Positions 29,138 through 40,749 of a stretch of DNA of 64,000 bases are shown here, piece after piece. The number at the start of each line of letters is the position of its first letter. The first letter of the stretch is position 1. The stretch covers positions 12,030,263 through 12,094,262 of the forward strand of contig CM119264.1 in the NCBI GenBank assembly GCA_051294375.1, given 5' to 3'. Below the pieces are notes generated by a model. The model was not told the origin of the DNA, did no database searches, and saw only the letters and a program-made list of their open reading frames with translations. Origin of the DNA: Paraspadella gotoi. Lineage: Eukaryota; Chaetognatha. The position numbers were made by a program, and so were the translations under genes.

Positions 29138-29184
29138 ATGGGCGGAAACTCCGTCCACCTTAACGATGGCGATTCCCTACTTTG
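29138..29184 (+). CDS. Candidate plus-strand first coding exon
   Basis: ATGGGCGGAAACTCC opens MGGNSVHLNDGDSLL and reaches donor CTTTG|GTGAGG two bases into a codon. It is divergent to the minus-strand candidate, with start codons only 33 bp apart. No following exon was identified. Confidence 0.22.
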
Positions 29185-29659
29185 GTGAGGTTTTTACCCT
29201 ACCCTCAACCCGAAGCATTACTTACTTTTACTCGTCCATCCCTTTCCCACTCCCTCCGGCCTTTTTTTTCACTCGCTCACCTACTCACCCCTTTCCTAAC
29301 TAAAAAGGCATTTCTCAGTCGACTGCTAATGACCCAACGCCTCCCTAGTGGTCAAAAGAGGAATACGTTTTCATCATCGTCGTCGTCGTCGTTATAGTCG
29401 TCGTTTTCGTCGTCGACAATATCTCCGAGCGATTAAGAGCTTGAGAAATTGCAAGCCGCATTTTTTCCCCATTTTTTATTCATTCCTACTTTTTATATAT
29501 CATTTTTATATCATTTTACGACATTTTATGTCATTTTTCTTTCGTCCGAAGGTCGAGCTACGTCGCCCAGAGAAAAAAAATGACTTCCGGTTCCGTAAAA
29601 CGATTTCCGCTGACTTATGGAAGTACGAAGTAATTTGCGAGTATAGTGGAAATGCGTCA

Positions 29660-29660
29660 G

Positions 29661-29699
<39 letters not shown>

Positions 29700-29870
29700 A
29701 TAGTGAAGAAAGAAAAGAGAAAGAAAAAAGAAAGAATGAAGAAAGAAGAAAGAATAGAAGAAAGAAAGAAGAAAGAAAAAAAGAAAATAGAAAGAAAGAA
29801 GAAGAAAGAAGAAAGAAAGAAAGAAAAGAAAAAGAAAGAAACAAATAAAAAAAAACAAACAAACAAACAA
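29660..29870. repeat. (GAAA)n-rich tract
   Basis: GAAAGAAA units grading into AAGAAAGAAG and AACAAACAAAC; the open frames are Lys/Glu or Phe/Ser low complexity. Confidence 0.9.
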
Positions 29871-30004
29871 CATTACAAACAAACAAAACGTGAACGAGAC
29901 GACGAAAAACGATACAAAGAAACAGACAAAAAGGAAAAGATAAATTATCTTTGTCACGATCTCCGCCCGACTCGCGAAGGTAATTATTAAAATAACGAGA
30001 ATGA

Positions 30005-30190
30005 CAAATTAAATCTCGAAAATCTTTTTGTCCGTTTGAGTTGGAGCGGGACGAGCTGGAATTAAAAATCCTCGAGGGCGACCGCCCGGACGAGGAGAGG
30101 ACGATTGAGACCCAAAGAAATTTCCGAAGCTGGACGAGTCTGAGTCGAGCAGAGGATACGTCGAAGCTCCTTCGACGAACGGCTCCATAA
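30005..30190 (+). CDS. Candidate terminal exon, charged
   Basis: A 61-codon open frame without ATG, possible acceptor at 30040 after TCTTTTTGTCCGTTTGAG. Reads FELERDELELKILEGDRPDE, then ERTIETQRNFRSWTSLSRAE and ends in TAA. Charged helix-like composition. The reverse strand is also open and no family is recognised. Confidence 0.22.
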   Translation, partial: QIKSRKSFCPFELERDELELKILEGDRPDEERTIETQRNFRSWTSLSRAEDTSKLLRRTAP

Positions 30191-30199
30191 ATCTCTCTT

Positions 30200-31210
30200 T
30201 GCCCGGATTTTGGATTTGGGAGACTGAGGACAGAAAAAAGACAAAATTAGCGAAACTGAAGAGAAAAATCGCTTATGATATATAATAAGTTGAATATTTC
30301 TTTAGAAATAAGGCGAAAAAAAAACTGCAGATAAAGTAGAAAACTATCATCCAGCTAGACATTACTAGGATAAGTCATAAGATGTCCTTGAAATTGAGAC
30401 TTGCAAATTTTAACAAAGGCCCCACTATATAGGCTGAGACCCTCTAGACTGTGACCGACCATTTGCATCCGCGAATTTGCGGTTTCGTCTCGTGACGTCA
30501 CAATTGGCCTCCTGGCAGTTTTATTGTTTTCTTTTTTTTTTTTTTGGTTTGGTCTTTTATTTGGTTCTTCTTTTTTTTTTTTGGTTCTTTAAACGAAGAT
30601 AAGAGGAAGTTCCATTTCCAGTCGGTTGAACATTTTAAAAGGGTTTTAATTTGAGAGAAGATGGGCGTCTCAAAGATGCTTTAAAAAATAGGATGATTGG
30701 CGACAACGAAAATTCTTTAAATAAAATATTTAGCCAGCTCGATTTAAACTATAATCGAATCGCTTTCGAGAAATTCGCGTCTTAACTTTTAATTTCCATT
30801 TTTTTCTCCATCACATTTAGTTGCGATTAAATTTTTCGCTTCCTGGTGCGTGATGGCAGGTGTTAGTTGTATAGATTTCGAAAAAAGGCTTTAAACTTCC
30901 TCTCTTCGTTCTTCATAAGTAAATAAATAGTTCGTCTAAAACGGCGGATATTTTTAATGAGTACTAATTAAATAAAAGAACGCGGGCCTCAACTTTTTAT
31001 ATTATATCTTCCAGTTTCTTTCTCAACTGAACTTCCAATTTCATTTCAACATAATTTTAAGGGTCTTCCACTCGTTTCCTTTGACCTCTGGCTCTCGAAT
31101 CGCTTCAGCTCGCTCGCCTCTTTAAACTGCTCGAATCGCTCAAATCTGACTCCGGGCCGATAAAATCGCGGCGGACGACATTATCTTCTTTAATTTCTGG
31201 GTGACGTGGG
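30200..31210. other. No supported gene
   Basis: AT-rich with T runs at 30530-30585; nothing recognised. Confidence 0.5.
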
Positions 31211-31217
31211 ACCGGTG

Positions 31218-31582
31218 ACGACGACGACGACGCCGACGACGACGACGACGACGGACGACCGACGACGACTGAAAACTTTCCGTTCGACGTTCTGTTCGCC
31301 GTCGTCTGNNNNNNNNNNNNNNNNNNNNNNNNNNNNNNNNNNNNNNNNNNNNNNNNNNNNNNNNNNNNNNNNNNNNNNNNNNNNNNNNNNNNNNNNNNNN
31401 NNNNNNNNNNNNNNNNNNNNNNNNNNNNNNNNNNNNNNNNNNNNNNNNNNNNNNNNNNNNNNNNNNNNNNNNNNNNNNNNNNNNNNNNNNNNNNNNNNNN
31501 NNNNNNNNNNNNNNNNNNNNNNNNNNNNNNNNNNNNNNNNNNNNNNNNNNNNNNNNNNNNNNNNNNNNNNNNNNNNNNNNNN
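31218..31582. repeat. (ACG)n tract running into a 274-N gap
   Basis: ACGACGACG with CCG and GGACG interruptions up to 31265, then N from 31309. Confidence 0.9.
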
Positions 31583-33130
31583 GGAAAAAAATGTGATGTG
31601 TCTCCGAGTTTCACCGGAAGAGATTCGATCGGTTTCTCTTTTGACAAAAAAGGGAAAAAATTGGGCGATCAATGTCCAACTTAATTTGAGCGAATTTAAA
31701 TTGATGCGGGCCGAGAAAGCTGGCTCATTACTTTAAAACTTATCGTATCGGAAATTAAAATACGACAAAATATTTGAGCTGGAGAGAAAAGAAGTTTATA
31801 ATTTAATCGCTCGTTCGTCTTAATCCGTCATTATTCATTACTTCTTGGGGCTTGTGAGAATTTTTTTTCTTAAAGCCGACCGAGTCTACGAAGCCAAGAC
31901 TTTTAAGTAATTAATAGTTATTCATATAAAAGCGGGAGAGTCGCGTTCCAGGAACGTCAATAACAACAACAACGGAGACGAAAGGTCAGATTCTTCCATC
32001 TCTTATCAATGCCTCTTTCCGATCTCAAGAACTGAAGAGTGAAAGCCAAATTACTGGGGATCTTAAATATCAAACTAGTCGCCGGAAGCCAAAATCGGAA
32101 GCTGAACGGTAATTAGAGCCAAGGGCCGAGACAAAGGATGTCAGTATTCAAATCTTAACTTCGTTATTAGAATTAACCATAATCTCAAATAATGTGCATC
32201 TTAGGACGAAGCCGAGTGAGCCTCACTCAAGTCGCAGACGGAAGCAAAATTATTCGCTACTCGACAAAAAAAAAATTCATTAGAAAAAAAGAGGAAAAAA
32301 AATTGAAACAAAAAAAAAGGAAAGAAAAAAGTGGAAAGTTGAAGGAAGGAACATATGGTTGTCGGCGAATTAATGAGAAGAGGCCGACGTCTCCAAAGAA
32401 ACGAAAGGATTTTCATTCAATAATTTTCTATTTATTTCACTTGGCAATATTTTTATTTCATCTGCGTCTCGAGGTTAAAGTTAGTGGCTATATATTCTAT
32501 ATACGAATCTATTCCGAGCAATATTTCTCTCTAATGCAAATTAGTAGATATTTTATAAAACGTCACTAATTTACAACAGGTTTTTTTTTTCATTGCGAAA
32601 TGTTTGTCATTAATTTTCTTTCAAAATTATGAAATGAAAAAAAAGTGTTTGTGTTTTTGCCAATTGGCAATTTGTTTAGAAAACAAAATCTTTAAGACAA
32701 ATGTGGAAAGAGAAGAGAAAATATATTTATTTATAACCCGCGTAATTGGCTCCGGCAATTCCGTCTCGCGGCCGCATTANNNNNNNNNNNNNNNNNNNNN
32801 NNNNNNNNNNNNNNNNNNNNNNNNNNNNNNNNNNNNNNNNNNNNNNNNNNNNNNNNNNNNNNNNNNNNNNNNNNNNNNNNNNNNNNNNNNNNNNNNNNNN
32901 NNNNNNNNNNNNNNNNNNNNNNNNNNNNNNNNNNNNNNNNNNNNNNNNNNNNNNNNNNNNNNNNNNNNNNNNNNNNNNNNNNNNNNNNNNNNNNNNNNNN
33001 NNNNNNNNNNNNNNNNNNNNNNNNNNNNNNNNNNNNNNNNNNNNNNNNNNNNNNNNNNNNNNNNNNNNNNNNNNNNNNNNNNNNNNNNNNNNNNNNNNNN
33101 NNNNNNNNNNNNNNNNNNNNNNNNNNNNNN
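31583..33130. other. No supported gene; ends in a 351-N gap
   Basis: A/T- and purine-rich sequence with Lys-rich chance frames. The gap 32780-33130 is preceded by GCGGCCGC. Confidence 0.5.
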
Positions 33131-33372
33131 TAAGCTTCCGATGCTTAAGATTTTGTTTCTTTTTTCCTATTCTTAGTTGTTCCGGCCCGGGCCCGCTTTG
33201 TCGGGTTTCGCTCGAATGACCATAACAATTACGACGACAACAATTACAACAACCGCGGAAACTCGGTTGTTTTGTTTATCGAAGGCTGAATGAAGCGACG
33301 TTCAGTTTGTTTTTGTCTCTGATTCCTTCTAATCTATCGTTTAAACCAAAAGAAAGAGAAACTAATCACTAA

Positions 33373-33795
33373 ATGGGCGACAACAACGACAAGGATCCAG
33401 GAAATCCAAGTCTGGGATTCGTCACCGATTCAATGATTTTTTTTTCGGTTTTTTTTTTTTTTTCTTTGAAAAATCTGCGCACTTGGACTCTGGAGGTCTG
33501 TTTCCTTCCCTTCGCTTCACTTTCATCTTCTTATGGATCAATTAACCCGCATCTAATTGAACCCTTCGCTCTTTGTTCCCTGGACCCTCTTCGCATTTTT
33601 TTTTTAACTTTTCAAACATTCTTCCTTCACTTCTACTTGTCCTCTTTTCCTGCTTTGATCTCTTTCCCATACCACTTTGAGGTTTCACTCACGGCCGTGA
33701 TCCTCGATCTATTAACATCAAAGCCTCCATTCATTTCCTCACATCGAACCTTCCTTTCCTTCAGCTCTCTCGAATTTCCCGCGAAAACCTCATGA
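33373..33795 (+). CDS. Candidate ORF with strong start context
   Basis: CTAAATGG has A at -3 and G at +4, and the first 21 residues (MGDNNDKDPGNPSLGFVTDSM) look soluble and acidic. The remaining 119 residues come from T-rich sequence and are hydrophobic Phe/Ser/Leu, probably intronic read-through. If real, only the first part is likely coding. Unrecognised. Confidence 0.2.
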   Translation: MGDNNDKDPGNPSLGFVTDSMIFFSVFFFFSLKNLRTWTLEVCFLPFASLSSSYGSINPHLIEPFALCSLDPLRIFFLTFQTFFLHFYLSSFPALISFPYHFEVSLTAVILDLLTSKPPFISSHRTFLSFSSLEFPAKTS

Positions 33796-33827
33796 AACTC
33801 TATCTCTCACTACTGTTACTCTGTCTC

Positions 33828-34117
33828 TGTCTCTCTCTCTCTCTCTCNNNNNNNNNNNNNNNNNNNNNNNNNNNNNNNNNNNNNNNNNNNNNNNNNNNNN
33901 NNNNNNNNNNNNNNNNNNNNNNNNNNNNNNNNNNNNNNNNNNNNNNNNNNNNNNNNNNNNNNNNNNNNNNNNNNNNNNNNNNNNNNNNNNNNNNNNNNNN
34001 NNNNNNNNNNNNNNNNNNNNNNNNNNNNNNNNNNNNNNNNNNNNNNNNNNNNNNNNNNNNNNNNNNNNNNNNNNNNNNNNNNNNNNNNNNNNNNNNNNNN
34101 NNNNNNNNNNNNNNNNN
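33828..34117. repeat. (CT)n tract running into a 270-N gap
   Basis: CT repeat up to 33847, then N. Confidence 0.9.
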
Positions 34118-34479
34118 CCTCTCCCACTCACCCCTTTCCCTCCCATTTTTATTTCTTCTCGATATCAACCTTTTTTTATGAAGATGAGATCGAAATGAGT
34201 TCGACCGTCAAACTCGATCTTAATCTCCTCCGAAAAACGAAGAAGATAAAAAAAATATAACAAAAAGGAAAAAAAATATGTCTTTTGTTTTCAAGTTTCA
34301 AGGTGATTGTGATAAAGATTCAAATACCATCTCACTGTCATCTCATGCAACATATTTGAAATCTTCCTTCCTTCGTCTCAGTTCCTCATTCAGATTATAA
34401 TAACATCGTCGGCGAGAACAAAAAAAAAAATCGAGAGTGAGAGACGAGGGAAAAGTTTGACCTTCCCATTTTTTTTTTG

Positions 34480-34660
34480 CTGCTGCTGCGGCCGGCCCCC
34501 TGCCGCGCCGGGCCCCGCGGATCGGGATGACGCTGCTGCCGCGGCCGCGAAGGGNNNNNNNNNNACGGGGTCCTGGGCTTGGAACCAGGCTTGGGGGTTT
34601 TGCAGGCCGCAGGGTAGGTACCGGGTTGGGATTAAACCCGGTACCCGGTGGAAAGAATGA
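34480..34660. other. GC-rich island with a 10-N gap and a small hairpin
   Basis: GCTGCTGCTGCGGCCGGCCC-type sequence, N 34555-34564, then GGTACCGGGTT and AAACCCGGTACC forming an 11-bp inverted repeat around a 6-base centre (34616-34645). Composition differs sharply from both sides. Confidence 0.6.
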
Positions 34661-35559
34661 AAGAATGAAAGAAAGAAAGAAAGANNNNNNNNNNNNNNNN
34701 NNNNNNNNNNNNNNNNNNNNNNNNNNNNNNNNNNNNNNNNNNNNNNNNNNNNNNNNNNNNNNNNNNNNNNNNNNNNNNNNNNNNNNNNNNNNNNNNNNNN
34801 NNNNNNNNNNNNNNNNNNNNNNNNNNNNNNNNNNNNNNNNNNNNNNNNNNNNNNNNNNNNNNNNNNNNNNNNNNNNNNNNNNNNNNNNNNNNNNNNNNNN
34901 NNNNNNNNNNNNNNNNNNNNNNNNNNNNNNNNNNNNNNNNNNNNNNNNNGAAAGTCATAGAAAGAGGACGCGTCAAAAAAGCAAGAAAATAATGAACGAA
35001 ACACCTGACGCGGTATCGATCCATCTGCCCCTCTCACTTTCCCGACCCCTCCCTTTTCCACCCCTCTCCCCCCCCCCACCACGTCGTCCCCCCCTCTCAA
35101 TGCTGAACATCCGCCACCCGGGTCGCGCGCTTAATGGCCCCGCATTTTCTTGCACGCGGCGACGAGGGTAATGGGAATCGAGGGAAGGGCAAGGGGTGGT
35201 GGCGGTGGGGGCTGATGGGATGGTGATGGGGGATAGAGGTAGGGAAGGTGGGCGAGTAAGGAGGAGGTGGCGAGATGAGGTTGATTTAATTCCAGGCCCC
35301 ATAAATATCGGTCGTTGATTTCGAATACAGCGATATATAAGAGGATCGATTTGACGAGTGAAAAACGAAATTGTCGATTGATTGATTTGATTTATATATA
35401 TATATACGCATTTATTTATTCATTGACTGATTGTCTGATTGACTGAAATGATTTTTTGAATGATTAGTTATTAATTGATGGTTGATGGTAGATTTATTTG
35501 TCTACCTGTCATCGCAATGAATTAATGACAAAGCGACAGTGAATGAATGACTTTTTCTT

Positions 35560-35595
<36 letters not shown>

Positions 35596-35602
35596 CATCT
35601 CT

Positions 35603-35638
<36 letters not shown>

Positions 35639-35780
35639 GCCCGCATCGAAATTAAAGAGGACGATGGAAGACTTTTTTGTTTGCGATAATCGAAGGGATG
35701 ATGGGGAATCGAACCAAAGATCACTTCAAGGTCACGGCGAGGTCATTGATGGGGCATTAATCGGGGTTTGGAAGAGAGAG

Positions 35781-35858
<78 letters not shown>

Positions 35859-36673
35859 AAGAAAAGTCATTCATTCACTGTCGCTTTGTCATTAATTCAT
35901 TTGCGATGACAGGTAGACAAATAATCTACCATCAACCATCAATTAATAACTAATCATTCAAAAAATCATTTCAGTCAATCAGACAATCAGTCAATGAATA
36001 AATAAATGCGTAGATATATATATTAAATCAAATCAATCAATCGACAATTTCGTTTTTCACTCGTCAAATCGATCCTCTTATATATCGCTGTATTCGAAAT
36101 CAACGACCGATATTTATGGGGCCTGGAATAAATCAACCTCATCTCGCCACCTCCCTCTTACTCGCCCACCTTCCCTACCCCCTATCCCACCATCACCATC
36201 ACCATCACCCCCACCCCACCACCCCTTGCCCTTCCTCGATTCCCATTATCCCTCGTCGCCGCGTGCAGAAAATGCGGGGGCCATTAAGCGCGCGACCCGG
36301 GTGGCGGATGTTCGGATTGAGAGGGGGGAAGCGACGTGGCTGGGGGGGGGAGAGAGGGGTGGAAAAGGGAGGGGTCCGGGAAAGTGAGGGGCAGATGGAT
36401 CGATACCGCGTCAGGTGTTTCGTTCATATTTCTTGCTTTTTTGACGTCTTTTTGACGCGTCCTCTTTCTATGACTTTCGTTTGTTTGTTGTTTATTTGTT
36501 TTGTTTGTTTGTTTGTTTGTTGTTTTTGTTTCTTTCTTTCTTCTTTCTTTCTTTCTTTCTTTCTTTTTTTCTTTCTTTCCTTTCTTTCTTTCTTTCTTTC
36601 TTTCTTCTTTCTTTCTTTCTTTCTTTCTTTCTTTTCTCATTCTTCTACCATTCTTTAATTTCCCACCGGGTAC
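34641..36673. repeat. Inverted repeat P2, arms about 1 kb, unique spacer
   Basis: 34641-35635 and 35773-36673 are reverse complements: GTACCCGGTGG with CCACCGGGTAC, GAAAGTCATAGAAAGAGGAC with its mirror near 36475, CCACCCGGGTCGCGCGCTTA with its mirror near 36295, and TCATCGCAATGAATTAATGA with its mirror near 35890. The centre is (CT)n, about 135 bp unique spacer, (GA)n. The left arm holds a 265-N gap that the right arm fills with TTTGTTTG/(CTTT)n sequence. The right arm ends at a 25-N gap. Confidence 0.92.
36536..36640. repeat. (CTTT)n tract
   Basis: Tetranucleotide tract with small interruptions; mirror of the GAAA tract leading into the 265-N gap of the left arm. Confidence 0.9.
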
Positions 36674-37204
36674 NNNNNNNNNNNNNNNNNNNNNNNNNAG
36701 AGAGAGAGAGAGAGAGAGAGAAAGAGAAGAAGGGAGATATCTCTGAGATTATCGGCGATTTCTCAGAGAAAAGAGGAATGTTTTCGGAACTGAGGAGAAG
36801 AAAAACAATCGGTGGGCGAATATGTTAGACTACTGCAATTGTTGAGAGAAAGACATTGGATATATATATATTGATTTTAAATTGCATTGTATAATGTATA
36901 TTGTATAATGTATACATATAGCTGACGTGCCGAAAGACTTTATTACATTTATTAATGTAATAATAAACAGATTGATTGGAACCACAAGTTTTGTCACTGA
37001 ACGGAAGACAGAAGTCGAGCTGCAGCTCGGGCCGAACCAGTTTCCCACCAGTCCGCCTGACTCTGTCTCAGTTTGAGTATAATCTCCCTCTTTTTTTTTT
37101 TCATTTTTTAAAATTTCATTCATTACTTGATCTTTTTTTCTTTCTTTTTTGTTTATTTATTTCTTTAATTCTCTTTCTGTATTATTGCCTTTCCGAATTT
37201 CTAG

Positions 37205-37260
37205 CTCAGTTAACACCTCCTCGGTAATATCCGACGCGACACCGCCTCCGCTGTTTCTGC

Positions 37261-37291
<31 letters not shown>

Positions 37292-37340
37292 CTGGACGAC
37301 GATTAGACAAAGAATTAAGAGAGTTACGACTGTTTTAAAA

Positions 37341-37376
<36 letters not shown>

Positions 37377-37388
37377 AGCGGCAGTTGA
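37205..37388 (+). CDS. Candidate terminal exon with Thr and Asp runs
   Basis: Acceptor CCTTTCCGAATTTCTAG, then SVNTSSVISDATPPPLFLP, a (ACG)n Thr run, WTTIRQRIKRVTTVLK, a (GAC)n Asp run and SGS before TGA. The acceptor is good and the two trinucleotide tracts flank a basic helix-like segment. The repeats themselves keep the frame open, so coding is possible but unproven. Confidence 0.28.
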
Positions 37389-37439
37389 AAGAGAGACCAA
37401 GTCTTCTGAAGATCAAAAGGCATGCAGATCCAGAGCCTC

Positions 37440-37800
37440 CCGGAAAAAAAAAGGGGGGGAAGAGGAAGATGAGAAAGTGGAGGAGGAAGAGGAGGAGGAG
37501 GAGGGAGGCTGGGGTAGAGAAAATGGGTGAGTGGTCCTAGAGAAAGAGAGATGAGTTCAAAGTGAAGAAGCGAGGAGACTGTGAAAGTTGATGAAGGAGA
37601 TTATGATGAAGAGGAGGGGAAGGAGGAGGAGAAAGAGGAGGAGGAGGAGGATGTATTGAATAAAGGTAGAAAAGAAGACGGAAGAGGAGAAGAAGATGGA
37701 TCTTTGGATTATACGGATGACAAAAAGAGAGGGAGGAGAGCGAGGGGCGGGGAGAACATTGTTTGCCTCTCTCTGTTTTTTTTTCCTGATGGCAAGAAAA
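37440..37800. other. Purine-rich (GAGGA)n-like stretch
   Basis: Low-complexity GA/GGA sequence; one frame encodes a Glu-rich peptide from 37581. Nothing else supports a gene. Confidence 0.5.
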
Positions 37801-38128
37801 AATAGTGTCTTAAAATTTTAAAACTGGAGAAGACAGACCGGAAAATGAAGAAGCATTGAAATTTTAATTTTAATAAAAACAAAGCAGAATAGAAAAAAAA
37901 ACCGACGTTAAGAACGAACGAGCAAGTAAACATTAAACAAAGCCGAGAAAAACTACCGAACAACAAAAGTATAAATCAAAACTAAGTAAACGATGTTAAA
38001 AGACCGTAAAAAGGAAAAAAAGTTAAAACATACAAAACAATATCCGCGAAACAAAAACAATAAGGAAAACAACGTCGTTTTTACGTAGCGAGTTCCTCGT
38101 GTCTACTGGAATAAGACCCACGAACCGT

Positions 38129-38131
38129 GAC

Positions 38132-38168
<37 letters not shown>

Positions 38169-38295
38169 TGCGGCGACGCGAGAAAATGGGTCGACGACGG
38201 CGACGACGATAAAATCGACGACGCGATGCCGACGACGACGTCGACGACGACGTCGACGACGACGTCAGCAACAACAGCAACGACGACGAGACGAT
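38129..38295. repeat. (ACG)n tracts with ACGTCGACGACG units
   Basis: A pure run at 38129-38167, then a 15-bp-like ACGACGTCGACGACG repeat near 38235-38268. The plus-strand frame reads Asp then Thr/Ser runs. Confidence 0.85.
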
Positions 38296-38299
38296 TCCC

Positions 38300-39175
38300 T
38301 GTCAGTTCCATCTGACTTAGATTTTGGTCCAACCTGAACCCAAAACCGAAGACACGTAAAAAAAGTAAAAAGAAGAAAAAAATTAGACAAAAAAAAAGAA
38401 AGAAAATCGTCTGCTTAAATTGCTTTTTCTTCGCCCGACTTCCTATTCTTATCGACATTTTCTGAGATCCCCTTCTTTTTCGAAAAAAGAAAAAAAGAAA
38501 ATTTCTCCTCGTCCAATTTCATTTCCTGGTTTTACAAGAATATGTTGTTTTCTATGTTTTACTTTGGATTCTTGCGTATTTTTCTATGTTTTGTTTCTTC
38601 TGGCATCTCGCTATGTTTTCTTGCATTCTTAATGAGCTTTATATTTTTATTAACATTTTTTTAATGTTTTACGTCCCCTTCTCTTCGTCTTCTCTTTCTG
38701 TTTTTCTTCCGAGTTTTTTTTTTCTCTTTTTTTAATATTTTCTTTTCAATTTATTATTCCTTCTTCAATTTTCGTGACAACCGAACGAAAAATCCATTTT
38801 CTTCTTCTCGAAAAAATAAAACTCGGAAATTATTTTCATTTTGATTTTTCGAGCGTCAATTTCAACCGAATTAAATAAATTTTTAACTCTGGGTACGAAT
38901 CCCGCCTTTGAATATCAAACGCTTAAAACTAATTGGATAAATTCAATATTCGATAAATAAAATAAATTAAAAAAATTCAAACTTCTGGACGAAAATTAAT
39001 ACGAATCTTTGAATATTCTTCGCCCCCCCCCACCCCGATTTTCGTAACATCGCCATTTCGTCCGTTCGCTCGTTTTTTTTTTCAAGATTATTTTCTTAAG
39101 TTAAATTTTTTCTGTCACCAGGTCAGACTGTTTTAAGAAATGTTATTTTCGTGTTTTTGCGAAAATGTTTTATAC
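38300..39175. other. No supported gene
   Basis: AT-rich with a C run near 39026; nothing recognised. Confidence 0.5.
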
Positions 39176-39210
39176 ATGAATGGATAATTTTTATATTGGT
39201 TGTAAGCGAA
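39176..39210 (+). repeat. Family-A terminal fragment
   Basis: GAATGGATAATTTTTATATTGGTTGTA, identical to the right end of the hairpin at 12.8 kb, standing alone. Confidence 0.8.
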
Positions 39211-39464
39211 AGAAAAACTCTCTGACTCTCAACCGTAACCATGTTTGTACTTCCTATTCGTTACTTATCAGTTTTCAATTCTTTTTGACCACCTGCTCTG
39301 AATGGTCCGGTGACTTTGCCAAATAGAGATATTGACAATTTTGAAATTTGGCAAAGAGGCGAATGAATGAAAGGAAGGGAGGAGTTGACAATCGTCTGGC
39401 ACGCGCGTGTCCACGATGATATCACTAATGACACACGACAACGACGACTGAAACGACGACGAAG

Positions 39465-39640
39465 ATGACATCGACGTAGACGACAACGGCTGCTGCTTCG
39501 GTGACCGTCAGCGGCTGCGGTCGGCAGCGGCGTCAGCGGCAAGAAATTAGGTTTGTGAGCGGCAGATGTTCACTCGAGGTCAAAACTAGTCCGGCCGTTT
39601 GACCCAAAGTGAATATCATCCTCCTGTCGCTGAGACGGCG
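39465..39640 (-). repeat. Diverged inverted homologue of 47.99-48.18 kb
   Basis: The reverse complement contains GACTAGTTTTGACCTCGAG, CCGCTCACAAACCTAATTTC and TTGCCGCTGACG, matching GACTAGTTCTTGACCTCGAG, GCGCTCACAAATCCTAATTT and TTGCCGCTGACG at 48 kb. Confidence 0.75.
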
Positions 39641-39671
39641 TCGGCTCCGGCCTTTTTGTCGGCGTCGTCGT

Positions 39672-39679
39672 CATCCTCG

Positions 39680-39716
<37 letters not shown>
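39672..39716. repeat. (CGT)n tract
   Basis: Fourteen or so CGT/GTC units with one CGG interruption. Confidence 0.9.
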
Positions 39717-39800
39717 TGGCGCCGAAGTTTTGCGAAAAAACTATCGAATTTTCGCGGGTCAAAAGTTCAAAGCTTTAATCTGAGTCGTTGTCCTTCGATT

Positions 39801-39880
39801 CCATCGGTGCCATCGGTGCCATCGATTACATCGGTGCCATCGGTGCCATCGATTACATCGGTGCCATCGATGCCACCGGT
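39801..39880. repeat. 9-bp repeat with 27-bp higher-order unit
   Basis: ATCGGTGCC, ATCGGTGCC, ATCGATTAC repeated about three times. In frame it reads Ser-Val-Pro / Ser-Ile-Thr units. Confidence 0.9.
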
Positions 39881-40419
39881 GATTTCAGTCCGCGTGGATC
39901 ACCAACTGAATACAAATTAGATTTCTTCGTGACGGTTGCAGCAACAAATGCCTGATTCGCCATTTCGATTCCATGACCGTATCTAAGATCGACCCGAGAG
40001 GTTTATACTTCGCAGCTTTCGTAGTTGCACGTCGCCATGGGGCCGATCCCCGTAACCATGCCGCGATGACGCATCGGTGATCGTCGTCCTTTTCATCGTC
40101 GTCATCGTCGTGGTCGCTATCGTCGTCTCCTTGAAACAGACACGATTATGGTCAATAAAAAGTAAAGTGAACGAAAGGCGTGAGTTTCGTTTAGAATCGT
40201 TGTCGTCGTCGTCTTTACTGACGTTGACCAGAAGCGCGTCCTCTTCGTCAGTCCCGAGGTCAGGACCCCGGTCAGAGTCATATTCCGTTATGTCCTCACG
40301 GATCGACTTCGACCCTCGTGTTGCGGCTCTCTTTTCGGAGAGTGCCCCATTTCCGTTCGTTTAACCCAGATTTTAATCTTAATATTTAACTGAAATATAT
40401 TTTTAAACTCATTAACAAA

Positions 40420-40600
40420 TCTTTAACTCTAATCCCTAACTCTAATACTTAACCAGAACCCTAAACCTTAATTATTTACCCTAACCCCTAACCCTTATTG
40501 CTAGTCCATAACCCAAATCGCTAACCCTAATCGCTAACCAAGTCCCTAACCTTAACCACTAACCTAATCCCTAATCTAGTCCTTAACCTCTAATATAATC
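40420..40600. repeat. Degenerate telomere-like CCCTAA sequence
   Basis: Many CCCTAA, CCCTAACC, CGCTAACC and CTCTAA units with drift over about 180 bp, preserving the C-rich then TAA rhythm on the plus strand. Confidence 0.6.
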
Positions 40601-40749
40601 TTTAATTACAAAAATTAACCTAATTCCAAATTTAAAACGGGGCGTTTTGGGAAAATAAGGCCCACAAAAAAAAAATATTTCCACTTTGAATCGATATTTA
40701 ATTCGGACTTCAGGATTTTTAACTCGAGTGCATCATTCACTGCTAAACC

